A stretch of DNA of 64,000 nucleotides from Streptomyces sp. 35G-GA-8 (lineage in GTDB: Bacteria; Actinomycetota; Actinomycetes; Streptomycetales; Streptomycetaceae): positions 1 to 64,000 of the forward strand of contig NZ_JAMHJQ010000012.1 of the NCBI RefSeq assembly GCF_023534745.1, given 5' to 3'. Shown piece by piece: positions 51,630 to 61,403 of this stretch. Within the stretch, counting starts at the first letter, position 1. Every line of letters begins with the position of its first letter. The notes beneath the pieces are model-generated. The model saw only the letters and a program-made list of their open reading frames with translations, ran no database searches and had not been told where the DNA came from. A program made the translations under genes and the position numbers.

Positions 51630-52376
51630 TCAGATCTGGTTCTCGCCGCCGTCGACGTACAGGTTGGCGCCGAGGATGAAGCTGCTCCGCCCGGAGGCGA
51701 GGAAGACCACCGCGTCGGCGACCTCGTCTGGGCGCCCGATCCGGCCCAGCGGGACACCCGCGACGAACTGGTCCTTGGTGACAGGCGCGTCTGCCTCGGC
51801 CACGGCGTCGACCGCAGGAGTGTCGATGGCGCCCGGGGAGATCGCGTTGACCCGGATGCCGCGATCCTTGAGCTCGTTGGCCCAGGTGCGGGCGAAGGAC
51901 CGTATCGCCGCCTTGGAGGCCGCGTACGTGCCGAACGCCGCGACACCGTCGTCGGCGCGCACCGAGGAGTTGAGGATCACCGACGCGCCGTCGTTGAGCA
52001 GCGGCAGCGCCTTCTGCACCGTGAACAGCGTGCCCCGTACGTTGACGCCGAAGGTCTCGTCGAAGTGTTCCTCGGTGACTTGTTCAAGTGTCGCGAACGA
52101 CGCGGTTCCGGCGTTGGCGAACACGATGTCCAGGCCGCGGCCCCGGGCTCGGATCGTGTCGTAGAGCCGGTCCAGGTCGGCCAGGCTGGAGATGTCGCCC
52201 ACCACGGCGGTGGCCGCCGCCGGGCCGATGGTCTCGACGGCCGCGTCCAGCAGAGTCTTGCGCCGGCCGGTGATGAACACGTGCGCGCCCTCGGCCGCCA
52301 GTCGAACGGCGGCGGCCAGGCCGATCCCGCTGCTGCCGCCGGTGACGACGGCGGTCTTGCCTTCGAGCTGTCCCAT
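51630..52376 (-). CDS. Short-chain dehydrogenase/reductase
   Basis: A 248-residue oxidoreductase starting at ATG 52376 behind GGAGG. It has the cofactor motif TGGSSGIGLAAAVRLA, TGRRKTL (NADP-type), FANAGTASF, catalytic Ser in LNSSVRADDG and YAASKAAIRS. It ends with ILGANLYVDGGENQI. Operon with the SnoaL-like gene and divergent to a TetR gene, with two GTACCGA-type sites between. Confidence 0.92.
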   Translation of the reverse strand: MGQLEGKTAVVTGGSSGIGLAAAVRLAAEGAHVFITGRRKTLLDAAVETIGPAAATAVVGDISSLADLDRLYDTIRARGRGLDIVFANAGTASFATLEQVTEEHFDETFGVNVRGTLFTVQKALPLLNDGASVILNSSVRADDGVAAFGTYAASKAAIRSFARTWANELKDRGIRVNAISPGAIDTPAVDAVAEADAPVTKDQFVAGVPLGRIGRPDEVADAVVFLASGRSSFILGANLYVDGGENQI

Positions 52377-52398
52377 GATCAAGACCTCCACAGATTCG

Positions 52399-52453
52399 GT
52401 ACCGATCGGTACTGAATAAGACCGTAACACCTTTCGCACCGACCGGTACAGAA
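52399..52453. promoter_or_regulatory. Two TetR operators between divergent SDR and TetR genes
   Basis: GTACCGATCGGTAC (52399-52412) is a perfect palindrome, and CACCGACCGGTACAGAA (52437-52453) is a second, imperfect copy. Both sit in the 94-base gap between the divergent start codons. Confidence 0.8.
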
Positions 52454-52470
52454 GGAGTACGATCGTCGGC

Positions 52471-53103
52471 ATGAAGACGGGACAGAAGGCGCCGATCGGC
52501 CGACCGAGAGGATTCGACACCGAGGAAGCCCTCGAACGCGCCATGCGGGTCTTCTGGGAACAGGGCTACGAAGGCGCCAGCCTCACCGACCTGACCGGCG
52601 CCATGGGTATCAACCGCACCAGCATGTACGCGGCTTTCGGCAACAAAGAGGACCTGTTCCGCAAGTGCCTGGAGCGCTACACGGAAGGCCCCGCCTCATA
52701 CGGGGCCCGCGCCCTGAAGGAACCGACCGCCCGTCAGGTGGCCACCGCGCTGCTCAACGGCGCAGTCCGCGCCACCACCGGCAACGACAGCCCCGCCGGG
52801 TGCCTCGGTGTCCAGGGATCCCTCGCCGCCGGTGAGCCGGGAAGCAACGCCCGCGACGCACTCGCCGCCTGGCGCGACGAGCACGTCTCACTTCTCCGCG
52901 ACCGCTTCCAGCAAGCCGTCGACGAAGGCGACCTGCCTCCCGACGCCGATCCCGGCCTGCTCGCCCGTCACCTCACGACCATGGCGAACGGCATCGCCGT
53001 CCAGGCCGCCGGCGGCATCACCCGCGACGTCCTCCAACAGGTGGCCGACATGACCCTGCGAAGCTGGCCACCCGCCACGGGCCCAGCTCAGCCGGACGCC
53101 TGA
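52471..53103 (+). CDS. TetR-family regulator
   Basis: A 210-residue regulator starting at ATG 52471 (AGAAGGAG upstream). The helix-turn-helix is GFDTEEALERAMRVFWEQGY, EGASLTDLTGAMGINRTSMY and AAFGNKEDLFRKCLERY. The C-terminal domain (AGCLGVQGSLAAGEPGSNAR) is of the TetR_C_16/AcrR-like type. It is expected to repress the divergent SDR/SnoaL operon and itself. It resembles the TetR at 24623 in its N-terminal domain. Confidence 0.92.
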   Translation: MKTGQKAPIGRPRGFDTEEALERAMRVFWEQGYEGASLTDLTGAMGINRTSMYAAFGNKEDLFRKCLERYTEGPASYGARALKEPTARQVATALLNGAVRATTGNDSPAGCLGVQGSLAAGEPGSNARDALAAWRDEHVSLLRDRFQQAVDEGDLPPDADPGLLARHLTTMANGIAVQAAGGITRDVLQQVADMTLRSWPPATGPAQPDA

Positions 53104-53560
53104 GCGGGCACCCATCCGCACCATCCGCTTTGTCCGGAGGAGCAGACGGTCTTCGCCGGACCCCCGGCCCATGCTCGAATGCCGACGAGGCGGCAAGAAT
53201 CGGCGCGTGACGCATCCAAATCTGCCCGCAGAATCTCCTCATCACCCGCTTATACGGATCCAGCATGATCGCTCGGCGCCACGCTGACCGGCGGGAGGCA
53301 CCGCCGGCGCCTGGGAGCAGGTCGTCGGTGCCCGTGCACAGAGCGACGCAAGCGCGGAGGCCTTCGCGTTATCGCTACTTGCGCAGGCGCTCTACGCCGC
53401 AGCACACGGCAAGCGCGGGGGCGGGACACCGGCGCTGCGACGGTGTCCAGGATGCTCTGATCGGCACCGGCCACGAACGCGGAGGCTGGACCAGTACGGT
53501 GCGAGCAGCCCGGCGGACCCGATGATACGTACATCTCTTCCGGGTGCGGAGGCGGCAACC
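53104..53560. other. Intergenic region without a supported gene
   Basis: No convincing frame or domain. A short stem (CCGGCGG...CCGCCGG) near 53288-53310 could end the TetR transcript. Confidence 0.4.
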
Positions 53561-53765
53561 GTGAGCGCCAGTGAAGGATCACGCGATGCGCGGATCGAGC
53601 AGCTGCGCCGGGCTCGCCAGGAAGACAGCGCGGCCAAGACGACCCGTGCCGCCACAGCTGTGGGCGACCTGGTCAAGGCCGGACAGCGCACCACCTTCTC
53701 CCCCGTCGCCCGGGAAGCCGGCGTGTCGACGTGGCTCGTCTGCAACAACCTCACCGTCCAAGCCG
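53561..53765 (+). pseudogene. Fragment of a Tn554-type accessory (DUF6262-like) protein
   Basis: The frame reads VSASEGSRDARIEQLRRARQ, AATAVGDLVKAGQRTTFSPV and AREAGVSTWLVCNN, the helix-turn-helix region of small proteins that accompany Tn554-like site-specific recombinases. The frame then runs straight into IS5 transposase sequence, so the gene is truncated. Confidence 0.55.
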
Positions 53766-53784
53766 CGATGACCGCCCGATGCGG

Positions 53785-53965
53785 CGTCGTCCACGGCTCA
53801 GGGCTGAGCAAAGTGCGCTGGGTAGTGGAGCGCGCCTCCGCCTGGCTGCACCAGTTCAAACAGCTCCGCATCCGATACGGACGACGCACCGACCCCCGTG
53901 GGGGCGTGCTCCAACTGGCCTGCGCTCTCATCTGCCTTCGACACCTCCACAAGCCGTCGAGGCAA
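53785..53965 (+). pseudogene. C-terminal fragment of an IS5-family transposase
   Basis: The frame shows GSGLSKVRWVVERASAWLHQ, FKQLRIRYGRRTDPRGGVLQ and LACALICLRHL, the conserved C-terminus of IS5-type enzymes. It abuts the 3' end of the PHP-domain gene. Confidence 0.75.
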
Positions 53966-53973
53966 TCCGGAGG

Positions 53974-54963
53974 TCAGGTCAACACGATCGGGTTGGTGAG
54001 AGCGGCCATAGAGCCCTGCGGATGGCGTACCTCGATTCGGACGAACGCCGAGTCCTCCGATGTCGTATACCACTCGGCGGTGCCCACGCCGGAATCTCGC
54101 AGCACCTCGCGATGGACATTGCCTCGGTCGGTGTGAAAGCTGACGGCCGCCGATGGGACACCGCGGATGTGCGCGCGCACCGTGACGGGTTCCCCGCGGG
54201 TTGCCAGGTGTTCGCCGATCCCCGCGTTGCGGCCGGCGGCGACGGCCGTGAGCGACAAATCAACGGCAGCCGATTCGGCGATCCAACTGCGGCCCGCACG
54301 GATTCCGGCGAGGATGGCCGGCGTGCTCAGATCCTCGGCGAGCACGACAGTGTGCGGGACGCCGATCTGACCCTCAAGGTGGGTGTCGCTGTTACCCATG
54401 GCGGGCCGCCAGCTCCCCGCGTGGATCCCCTCCGCGATACCCCGCCCCCACTCGGCGAGGGCGGCCTCGTTGTCCGCGTTCCACGGCCGGTCCGACGTCC
54501 ACAGCCCGTTCCATACCTCGACCACGTCGAGACCCTTGTACGGGTACATGAAGCTGCCTGAAGGGTAGGGGGCATGCGGGTGCGCGGCCACGCACAGCCC
54601 ACCGGATTCGTGCACCTGGTCCAGGCAGCGATCGATGAGTTCGTCGCCCACACGGTAGTCCCAGTCGATCACCTGCCCCGGGGCGATGCCGAGCGCGAGC
54701 CAGTGCCCTGTCTTCGTCGTCACCTCCTCACCCAGGAGAATCAGGAAGTCGTCTGTGGCATGGCGCCCCCAGGCGCCGTGCGCGTCCGCAGAGTTGTGCT
54801 CCGTGGTGGCAATGAAATCGAGTCCCGCCGTGCGAGCATCCGCGGCCAACTGCTCAGGAGTGAGTTCGCCGTCCGAGTACACGGAGTGGATGTGGCAGTC
54901 TCCGCGATACCAACTGGCTTCTCGGCCACTCACTTGCGCGGGCGGGAACCCCGAGTCCGACAT
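53974..54963 (-). CDS. CehA/McbA-type PHP-domain metallohydrolase
   Basis: A 329-residue protein starting at ATG 54963 behind GGGAGAG. The PHP metal ligands are GDCHIHSVYSDG, TTEHNSADAHG, GEEVTT, CVAAHPHAPYP and MGNSDTHLEG, all in the family order. PHP members include phosphoesterases; CehA and McbA are carbaryl hydrolases of the same fold. A C-terminal beta domain of about 90 residues follows. It is not exported. Substrate unknown. It stands as a single gene next to an IS5 fragment. Confidence 0.88.
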   Translation of the reverse strand: MSDSGFPPAQVSGREASWYRGDCHIHSVYSDGELTPEQLAADARTAGLDFIATTEHNSADAHGAWGRHATDDFLILLGEEVTTKTGHWLALGIAPGQVIDWDYRVGDELIDRCLDQVHESGGLCVAAHPHAPYPSGSFMYPYKGLDVVEVWNGLWTSDRPWNADNEAALAEWGRGIAEGIHAGSWRPAMGNSDTHLEGQIGVPHTVVLAEDLSTPAILAGIRAGRSWIAESAAVDLSLTAVAAGRNAGIGEHLATRGEPVTVRAHIRGVPSAAVSFHTDRGNVHREVLRDSGVGTAEWYTTSEDSAFVRIEVRHPQGSMAALTNPIVLT

Positions 54964-55320
54964 CGCTCTCCCTGTCGCAGGACGGCCCAACAGCCAAACG
55001 AACGAGCGCAGCCGGCACGGTGTTCCCAGCGTCGACTCGGCCGGGCGTGCACAACACGCACGCCCGCCCCGGACTTCATCTTGAAACCTTCAGTCAGTTC
55101 GGTTCGGTGATCTTCACTGCGGCAGGAGCGGAGGACGCCTTGAAGCCTGGTTCGCCTGCCACTTGGACATCATCCGGCTCGCTGCTTCACGCACGGTGCC
55201 TCAAACGCCATACCCTTTGCTGACCCTGTCATCGTGGCCAGTGCCGTCCGCAATGCCGCGGCCGGGCACAAAGCCTCACCGACGACATCACCTTCGAGCC
55301 GACGAGGAATCAACCACGCC

Positions 55321-56525
55321 ATGCCCGGCACCCGGCCCCCCGTGCTCCTCGACGAGTCCTTCCAGGCTGATCCCCACGCCTCTCGTACGCCGGCCTGCGC
55401 TGCACAACCGCAGCCCTGCGGGCTCTTGCCCCCGACGGAGCACCAGTCTGGCTGATAACCAGCTACCAGAACGTACGCACGTCGGCAGCGGACCCCAGGC
55501 TCTCGGTCAACAAGGACCACGCGCGGACCACCGGCCGCCACGGTGACTCGATACCGCCCGAGTTGAACGCGCACCTCCTCAACACCGACCCCCCTGCCCA
55601 CACCCGGCTCCGCGGTCTGGTCAACAGCGCGTTCACAAAACGGCGAACCGAGCAGCTCAGGCAGTCCGTTCAGACAGCCACTGATCACCTGCTGGACCAA
55701 CTGACCGCACGCGGCGGCCACGCGGACATCGTGGCCGACCTGGCCATGCCCCTGTCGCTCACGGTGATCAGCAACCTGCTCGGCATCCCGGGGAAAGACC
55801 GCCCGGACTTCCGCAGTTGGACAGACACCCTGCTCAGCCCGGCACCCGACGCCGCTGTGCAGTCGCGTCAAGCCATGAAGGAGACGCACCGTTTCCTCGC
55901 CGCACTCATCGACCGCAAACGCGACGCTCCCGGCGACGACCTGCTGTCCGCGCTCATCAACGAACACACCCATCAAGACGGCCCCCGCCTGAGCAAGACC
56001 GAGCTGGTGGCCATGGCCCTCCTGCTCCTCTTCGGCGGCTACCGTAACTCCGCCAGCCTGATCTCCACCACCGTACTGGCCCTCCTCACCCACCCAGCTC
56101 ACCTCGCCGCTCTGCGCAGCGGGAAGTTGGCCACGGACCGGGTGACGGAAGAGGCGCTGCGCTGGAACTCCTCGGCGATGCCGGCCGTCCGGCGGTTCGC
56201 CACCCAGGACATGCAGATCGGCGACGCGGCCATCTGCAAGGGGGAACGCGTCTGGCTGGCATGGGCCTCGGCCAATCGCGATCCAGACCGGTTCGTCGCG
56301 CCCGAGACCTTCGACCCGGGGCGCGATACTCGTGGGCACCTCGCCTTCGGCCACGGCCCCCATCACTGCCCTGGCGCTTCCCTCGCCCGCCTGGAGAACC
56401 AGATCGCCGTGACCAGTCTGGTGTGCCGGTTTCCCAAGCTGTCGCTGGCCGGCCCCGTCAGCAAGTTGCGATGGACTACGTCGCTCCGCAACAGGAGCCT
56501 GCGCGAACTGCCTGTCTCCATGTGA
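55321..56525 (+). pseudogene. Cytochrome P450 with a 5' frameshift and unusual I-helix
   Basis: The start ATG 55321 (GAGGAAT upstream) gives MPGTRPPVLLDESFQADPHA, a normal P450 beginning. A frame change at about 55384 is needed to continue with YAGLRCTTAALRALAPDGAP and VWLITSYQNVRTSAADPRLS. From there the gene is complete: PPELNAHLLNTDPPAHTRLR, ExxR in TEEALRW and haem loop LAFGHGPHHCPGASLAR. The I-helix is LLLLFGGYRNSASLIS, where the usual acid-Thr pair (GxET or GxDT) is Arg-Asn. The frameshift leaves no good start for the main frame, so the gene is probably inactive unless the shift is a sequencing error. Confidence 0.8.
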
Positions 56526-57534
56526 CATGACACCGGCAGCACAGTCTTCAGACCTGCGGAGACCGCGTCGGCGCAGTGCCCATCCCCGGCCGTAACGCAC
56601 TGACCGACACTCGGCTGCTTGCTGAACCCGGTGATGGCCCCGCCCCGCCGAGGTCCTTCGTTCCTACCCCTGCGCCGCCCGCACTCACCTGGGCCTCCGA
56701 ATCCAGCTCGCAGGTCAACCACCGCCGGATCTCCCGCGAGTGGCTGAAGGAAATCGACCACCGGCAGCGGGACACTGCCTTCTCGCCAAGTACCGCACAG
56801 CAGCAGCACGCCGCCGTCAGCGGGCGTCAGCAGCAGCCCGGGACTTTCATATCGTTGCCCGAGCACGAGACTCCCGATGGGTAGGCTCTGGGCTGCGGCT
56901 GTCCTGCCGCGCGGAGGCGGGGGCAGTGCGTCGATACGCGGCTTCAGCCGGATACGCCCCAGGAGATCAGACAGGGCCTAGTCACCCATGAGCAACACGT
57001 CGCTGCCCGGCGTCGTTTCACACGCCTCAAGGAGCTCGGCAAGGTCGAGCAGAGCCGCTTTCCGCTGATCGTCAGCACACCGCAGCGTCAGGGCGGCGAT
57101 TTCCTGGCAGGCAACTTGAGCCGCCTGTTCGTTGAACAGCGTGTCACCGTACGGATCCACCCAGCCGAACTTACCCAAGCCATGCCGCGGGGGTTCTCAG
57201 CACCCTCGCCAACGCTTCACCGTGCCCGTAAAAGCCCCGCAGCAAGGTGCCCGGGATGACCTGTTTCGCGCGGGTCGCCCCGAGTGCAGTCCCAGTCAAT
57301 CCCTATGTCCCCTCCTTCGACCACGGACACCGACGTTTCGCAGAGATCATTTGCCAGACGCCGCCTAGCAGGCTGGGTCGAGCCCTCTTTTCGCTCAGCC
57401 CTGGCGACTGCGGGCCCAGTTTGGACGACCCGTGCGCCCATCCGAGGGCCTTATGGACATGCTGCGAGCCGGAGACGGCGTGGAGGGTATCCATTCCGGG
57501 CGAGGCGACCTTGGGATCCGTGAGGAGATCAGCT
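56526..57534. other. 1 kb with one small decayed ORF
   Basis: Most of this stretch has no supported gene. On the minus strand at 56978-57195 a frame reads GKFGWVDPYGDTLFNEQAAQ, VACQEIAALTLRCADDQRKA and ALLDLAELLEACETTPGSDV, typical of a small Streptomyces protein of unknown function. It lacks an N-terminus and is probably a remnant. Confidence 0.45.
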
Positions 57535-57819
57535 ATGTACGCAGTCGTTCGGCGGTACGAAGGGGTGACTGATCCTGCCGAGGCGGCACGCCGAGTGGGG
57601 GACGGATTCGTGCCCCTTCTGCGCCGAGTCCCCGGTTTCGTGGCCTACTACTGGGTTGACGCCGGGGAGGGAGTGATGCTCTCCACCAGCGTCTATGAAG
57701 ACCAAGCAGGGGCCGACGAGTCAGTCAGGAGTGCGGCGGACTTCGTACGGGACAACCTTGCGTCACTGCTCCCCAACCCTCCTCAAGTCACCGCCGGCCC
57801 GGTGGTGGCTGATGGTTAG
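57535..57819 (+). CDS. Small monooxygenase-like (ABM-fold) protein
   Basis: A 94-residue protein starting at ATG 57535 behind GAGGAGA. It has MYAVVRRYEGVTDPAEAARR, FVPLLRRVPGFVAYYWVDAG and MLSTSVYEDQAGADESVRSA, the length and strand/helix order of dimeric alpha/beta barrel proteins related to antibiotic biosynthesis monooxygenases. No catalytic assignment is possible. Confidence 0.75.
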   Translation: MYAVVRRYEGVTDPAEAARRVGDGFVPLLRRVPGFVAYYWVDAGEGVMLSTSVYEDQAGADESVRSAADFVRDNLASLLPNPPQVTAGPVVADG

Positions 57820-57953
57820 CGACCTCCACAGCGACGCCGGACCCGTAGTGTCCTCATGCTGCTGACCTGGCGATTCACTAAACGCGGGCCAGAGCCATTT
57901 TCAAGATCCCCGGCATCGTTGCCTGGCCGCCCGCGAAGGCGGAGACACCGAGC

Positions 57954-58266
57954 GTGGCCAAGGCGACGAAGACGTTCCAGGACGTCGCACCCGACTTTGA
58001 CGCCGGCGACGGTTGCCCGAAGGCCACGGCTGAGTGCTGGAAGCAGATGAAAGCCGTCGTCGAGCCCGCGCGGGAACTGCGGAAGGCGGTGAACGCCGAC
58101 AAGCAGAGAGGCCCGGAGCTCCACTCTCCGGCGTACGCCCTCCTCGGCAACATGGCGGACGGGATGGACGTCGGCGAGGCCGCGTTCAGCAACCGGCCTG
58201 CGGTGCTCGGGTCGGCACACGGCACACGACCTCTCTGGACTGGCTGGACGAGCACCCGACCCGGTA
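57954..58266 (+). pseudogene. Hypothetical gene, 3' end frameshifted
   Basis: The frame reads SVAKATKTFQDVAPDFDAGD, CWKQMKAVVEPARELRKAVN and SPAYALLGNMADGMDVGEAA. A frame change near 58225 would restore TSLDWLDEHPTR and a stop at 58266. Upstream the same frame is open without a clear start. Family unknown. Confidence 0.4.
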
Positions 58267-58450
58267 GACCGCCCCCGGCGCAGACGACACCCCTGACGAG
58301 TACGCCGGTCCGGGAATCCGGATCTGCCCCAACTCAACTGACAAAAAGAGGAGTTGGAGGACGTCAGGCCGCCTCCGGACCGCGCAGCCGCCGCGGTTGG
58401 CCAGGGAGTGTCCGGCGGATCACGGGCGGAGCCAGAGTCGGAGATCTTCC

Positions 58451-58933
58451 TTAGTCGTGCCGCATGGATCCAGACTGCGCCCGCATGACCCACATAAACC
58501 CGGCCAGACCAATTGATCCGCGCACCATGGCGTCAGCCCACGCCGGCAAGACGCTGCCCCAGGCGTTCCATCCCAGGCTCCAGAAGAGGAGCAAACTCAG
58601 TGCGCTTGCCACTATGACAGCGCTCCCGTACTTGACCAGCGTTGTGCGGCTTCTGCCCAGCCAGACTCCCAATAGCCCAGCAGGGATTTGCACCATCACA
58701 TGGAAGCTTGCACATGTCAGGGGCACAGCGAGGAGGAGGACGAAGGGGCCATCCGCGGTGGGATCGCCTGGCGGGGTCGCGTAGACGGCATCCAGCATCC
58801 ACAACGGCGGCACCAAGAACGTGAGCAGGAGTATGGCTCCGCTCAGATGCATAGCGCCAAGGTGCCGCAGTGCGGAACGTGAAGCTCCAACTCTTCGCCC
58901 CCTGGCAGTCGGACCATCGGTTCTCTCGCCCAT
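58451..58933 (-). CDS. Four-helix membrane protein, function unknown
   Basis: A 160-residue protein starting at ATG 58933 behind GGAGAGGAAA. After an Arg-rich cytoplasmic start there are four hydrophobic segments, containing LSGAILLLTFLVPPLWMLDA, FVLLLAVPLTCASFHVMVQI, LVKYGSAVIVASALSLLLFW and MVRGSIGLAGFMWVM. No motif known to me. Confidence 0.75.
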   Translation of the reverse strand: MGERTDGPTARGRRVGASRSALRHLGAMHLSGAILLLTFLVPPLWMLDAVYATPPGDPTADGPFVLLLAVPLTCASFHVMVQIPAGLLGVWLGRSRTTLVKYGSAVIVASALSLLLFWSLGWNAWGSVLPAWADAMVRGSIGLAGFMWVMRAQSGSMRHD

Positions 58934-59114
58934 ATTTCCTCTCCAGCCGCCGCATGCAGGCGCAGGCCATGGTAGTCGGGCAGTTCTTTGGCGTGGGGAC
59001 TGTGCACGGTGACTGTGTGGACGACGATGCGACCGTGGAGCGGGATCGACTCGCCACCGCACCCGCCCAGGCGGCGGGCCCCTCCCGCGCGGACGCAGTG
59101 AGCTGCTCCCGTAG

Positions 59115-59393
59115 TCAGGCCGCGCTCGGGGCGGTGGCGCACGTCGGGCAGTCCGCGTTGGCCTTGTCGAGGTCGGCGCAGACGACGCAGTCCTGTTCGC
59201 CGTGCCCGGAGGGCGGCATGTCGTTCAGGTCGAGTCCGCACAGTGCCCAGTTCGGGTCGCAGCAGTAGTAGTGAGCGATGGCACCGCTCTGCCGTGACGC
59301 CGCAGTGGGGGCCGTGGCCGGTAGTTGACCGCGGACGCGGGCGACGACGGCTCGGGTGGCCTGGTCAAGGGCTGCGAGGAACGGGGCTGCCAT
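59115..59393 (-). CDS. Small Cys-rich protein of phage/plasmid type
   Basis: A 92-residue protein starting at ATG 59393. Its N-terminal helix (AAPFLAALDQATRAVVARVR) is followed by a Cys/His-rich part: HYYCCDPNWALCGLDL and GEQDCVVCADLDKANADCPT, which can bind one or two zinc ions. Such proteins are frequent near Streptomyces phage and integrative-element genes. Confidence 0.6.
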   Translation of the reverse strand: MAAPFLAALDQATRAVVARVRGQLPATAPTAASRQSGAIAHYYCCDPNWALCGLDLNDMPPSGHGEQDCVVCADLDKANADCPTCATAPSAA

Positions 59394-59595
59394 GCACCGG
59401 GAGAGCAGCGCGCTGCCCCTCGATCCTTGCCCAGGGGTCACCGATGCCCGGACTTACCAGAACTCTGGCTCCGGGCAGCCGCACACATTGCTGTGATGCT
59501 CCCAGCACAATGGCTCTGGGTCCGGTTCCGGGTAGTCCCGAACAGACCGCCATGTACTCGGTGCCGTCCTCGTCGCTAGTCACTTCGATTGCCAC
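59365..59595 (-). CDS. Small hypothetical protein
   Basis: A 76-codon frame beginning MAIEVTSDEDGTEYMAVCSG and LPGTGPRAIVLGASQQ. It overlaps the start of the Cys-rich gene by 29 bases, as in compact phage clusters. The C-terminal third is Pro/Arg-rich and may not be natural. Confidence 0.4.
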   Translation of the reverse strand: MAIEVTSDEDGTEYMAVCSGLPGTGPRAIVLGASQQCVRLPGARVLVSPGIGDPWARIEGQRAALPVHGSPVPRSP

Positions 59596-59719
59596 GCGAC
59601 TCCCTCCACTTCATTGGTCCAGCCACGGCAGCCGTCGGTGCTGCGGCGTCCGGCAGCGGGGCGAGGGCCGGATTCATGAGTCAAGAGTCTGCCCACTTGG
59701 CACCGGACAGGGGGACCTT

Positions 59720-59911
59720 TCACGTCGACGTCGCCTTGCTCTCTGCCGCGCGGCAGGCCCGGCAGACCGGCTCGGCCTTACTCCCGTACCGGACCGTGAG
59801 GCCTTGGCAACGTGCGCACGGGCCGATCTGCTGCGGCGCGCACCTCAGGATGATCGCGGCCGACGTCCTGTCCATGGTCGGGGCCAGGCGTCTCGGGCCT
59901 TCCTCGGTCAT
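59720..59911 (-). CDS. Small zinc-ribbon-like protein
   Basis: A 63-residue frame from ATG 59911 (ATG 59929 is also possible) with CAPQQIGPCARCQG and EPVCRACRAAE, a likely four-Cys metal site. It fits the phage-type small ORFs around it. Confidence 0.45.
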   Translation of the reverse strand: MTEEGPRRLAPTMDRTSAAIILRCAPQQIGPCARCQGLTVRYGSKAEPVCRACRAAESKATST

Positions 59912-59942
59912 GCTTCCGAATCTACTCATATTGGCCCTTTCT

Positions 59943-60990
59943 TCAGTTGAGGAGCCCGCGACGGCGTGGCTTGTGCAGAGGTTCCGGCTTGTACAGGGCG
60001 AGCAGCACCGCTTCGGCCCGGTCCGGTGACTTCATGCCGCGCGCTCTCATGGCCTTCTTCGACTCGGTCTCGGTGTAGCCGTTTGTCCTCGCGGCTCCAG
60101 GGCGCGTCGGGCTGGAGAAGGCTTCTGGTTGCCGGCCACATCTCGTCGCGCTTGCGCCACGGCCGCATGATGGCTCCGGGGTCGTCCTGGCTCGGGGACT
60201 CCGACACCATGACGCCGAGGATCTGCGCGCGGTGCCGCCCTGTCTCCTCCTACCGCTGGAGCATGGAGACCACGCCGTGGCCGAGGCCGTTCTGGTCCAG
60301 CTTGACGCGCACCGGGTGAGGGGAGATCAGTGCGTCGGCGAGGCGCTGCGCGGCGTGGATCTCCTCCAGCACCACTTCGGTTACCGACACCTGGTTGTCG
60401 TTCGCTGCGTCGGCGGACGTGTGCCGGAACTCGACCGCGTCCCCGACGGACCTGTAGGAGGTGAATTCATCACCGCCGTCCGCGGCTACGTCGACGTCGA
60501 GGCGAACCCAGGAGCCTTCTCGGACGGTGTGCTGGGCGGACTCGCCGTCCAGGCCGAGGTCGCAGAGGCGGTGTCAGCCGTCGCCGGTCGGATCCTCGTA
60601 CGACATCGCGGCCTCGACCCAGCTCGGCGGGATGACGATGCCGCCGCGCTTGGGGAAGCGCGCGAAGACCTTGGCGACCACGTGGGGGCGATCGGGGCCG
60701 TACGACCGGATGGTGCGGTCCACTCAGTCCTGGTCCGGCATGTGCCGGGCCAGGGTGCGGAAGTGATTCGGACATTCGCGAGTCACGCTGCGACCGCGTC
60801 GAGAACGGCGCGCTGTTTCGACCACGGATTCGCCCAAGGCGTCGTCCACGAATCCACTCGGGCTGTCGCGTCACAGGCCGTACAGGGAGCCCGTCACACG
60901 TTCAACCTCGGTCATGACGACGGCCCGTTCGCGGGGCGTGAAGTGCTGCTTGAAGGCGTTGCGGCGCTCGGTGGGCGGCAGGCGCAGAAG
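59943..60990 (-). pseudogene. Phage terminase large-subunit remnant
   Basis: Reading the three minus frames in order gives ERAVVMTEVERVTGSLYGL, then a TGA where Trp is expected, then RDSPSGFVDDALGES, the usual start of Streptomyces phage/integrative-element terminases. After a large deletion of the ATPase region come NHFRTLARHMPDQDWVDRTI and RPHVVAKVFARFPKRGGIVI. Further frames continue through NDNQVSVTEVVLEEIHAAQR to the C-terminal MKSPDRAEAVLLALYKPEPL and stop at 59943. At least two nonsense codons and two frame changes are present. Confidence 0.7.
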
Positions 60991-61268
60991 GGTGTCGGCG
61001 ACGCCGGCGGCCTCGCGTGAGACGGTGCCGGGTGTGACGACGACCCTGACCTGAATCGCGCGCCGGAAGTCTGGCTCAAGACCCGCACAAGCGGAGGGGA
61101 AGGGCTCACGCGAGCGTCGATGATCGCGGCCTGAGCGACGGCGACATCCCGTTTCTCGGCCGTGACCCGGTACCAGGGCGTCATCTGTGTGCCAAACGTG
61201 GCGAGGACCTCGCGGCGAGTCTCGTAGTGATGGCGAGCCAGGGGCAGGGAACCGGGCGTTGTCGTCAT
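60991..61268 (-). pseudogene. Decayed gene upstream of the terminase remnant
   Basis: ATG 61268 begins MTTTPGSLPLARHHYETRRE and VLATFGTQMTPWYRVTAEKR, then a frame change near 61105 leads to PDFRRAIQVRVVVTPGTVS and the terminase start. It probably belonged to the same phage module. Confidence 0.45.
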
Positions 61269-61403
61269 GCCGGAGGGAACGCCAGCCCGCCCGATTCTGC
61301 GACAGGCGCCTTTGAACAAGGGCGCGTTGCACCTCTCAACCACCGGAGTGTCCGTGACAGCGAAGATTGATCCACAGCTAACGAAGCTTCACCGATGCCG
61401 ACG

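Noticed and set aside
55170-56600. A 476-codon minus-strand frame opposite the P450
   Set aside because: The plus strand carries clear P450 motifs including the haem loop; the minus frame has none.
58328-58356. Short hairpin CCAACTC...GAGTTGG
   Set aside because: Only seven paired bases with a long loop; too weak to call as a terminator.
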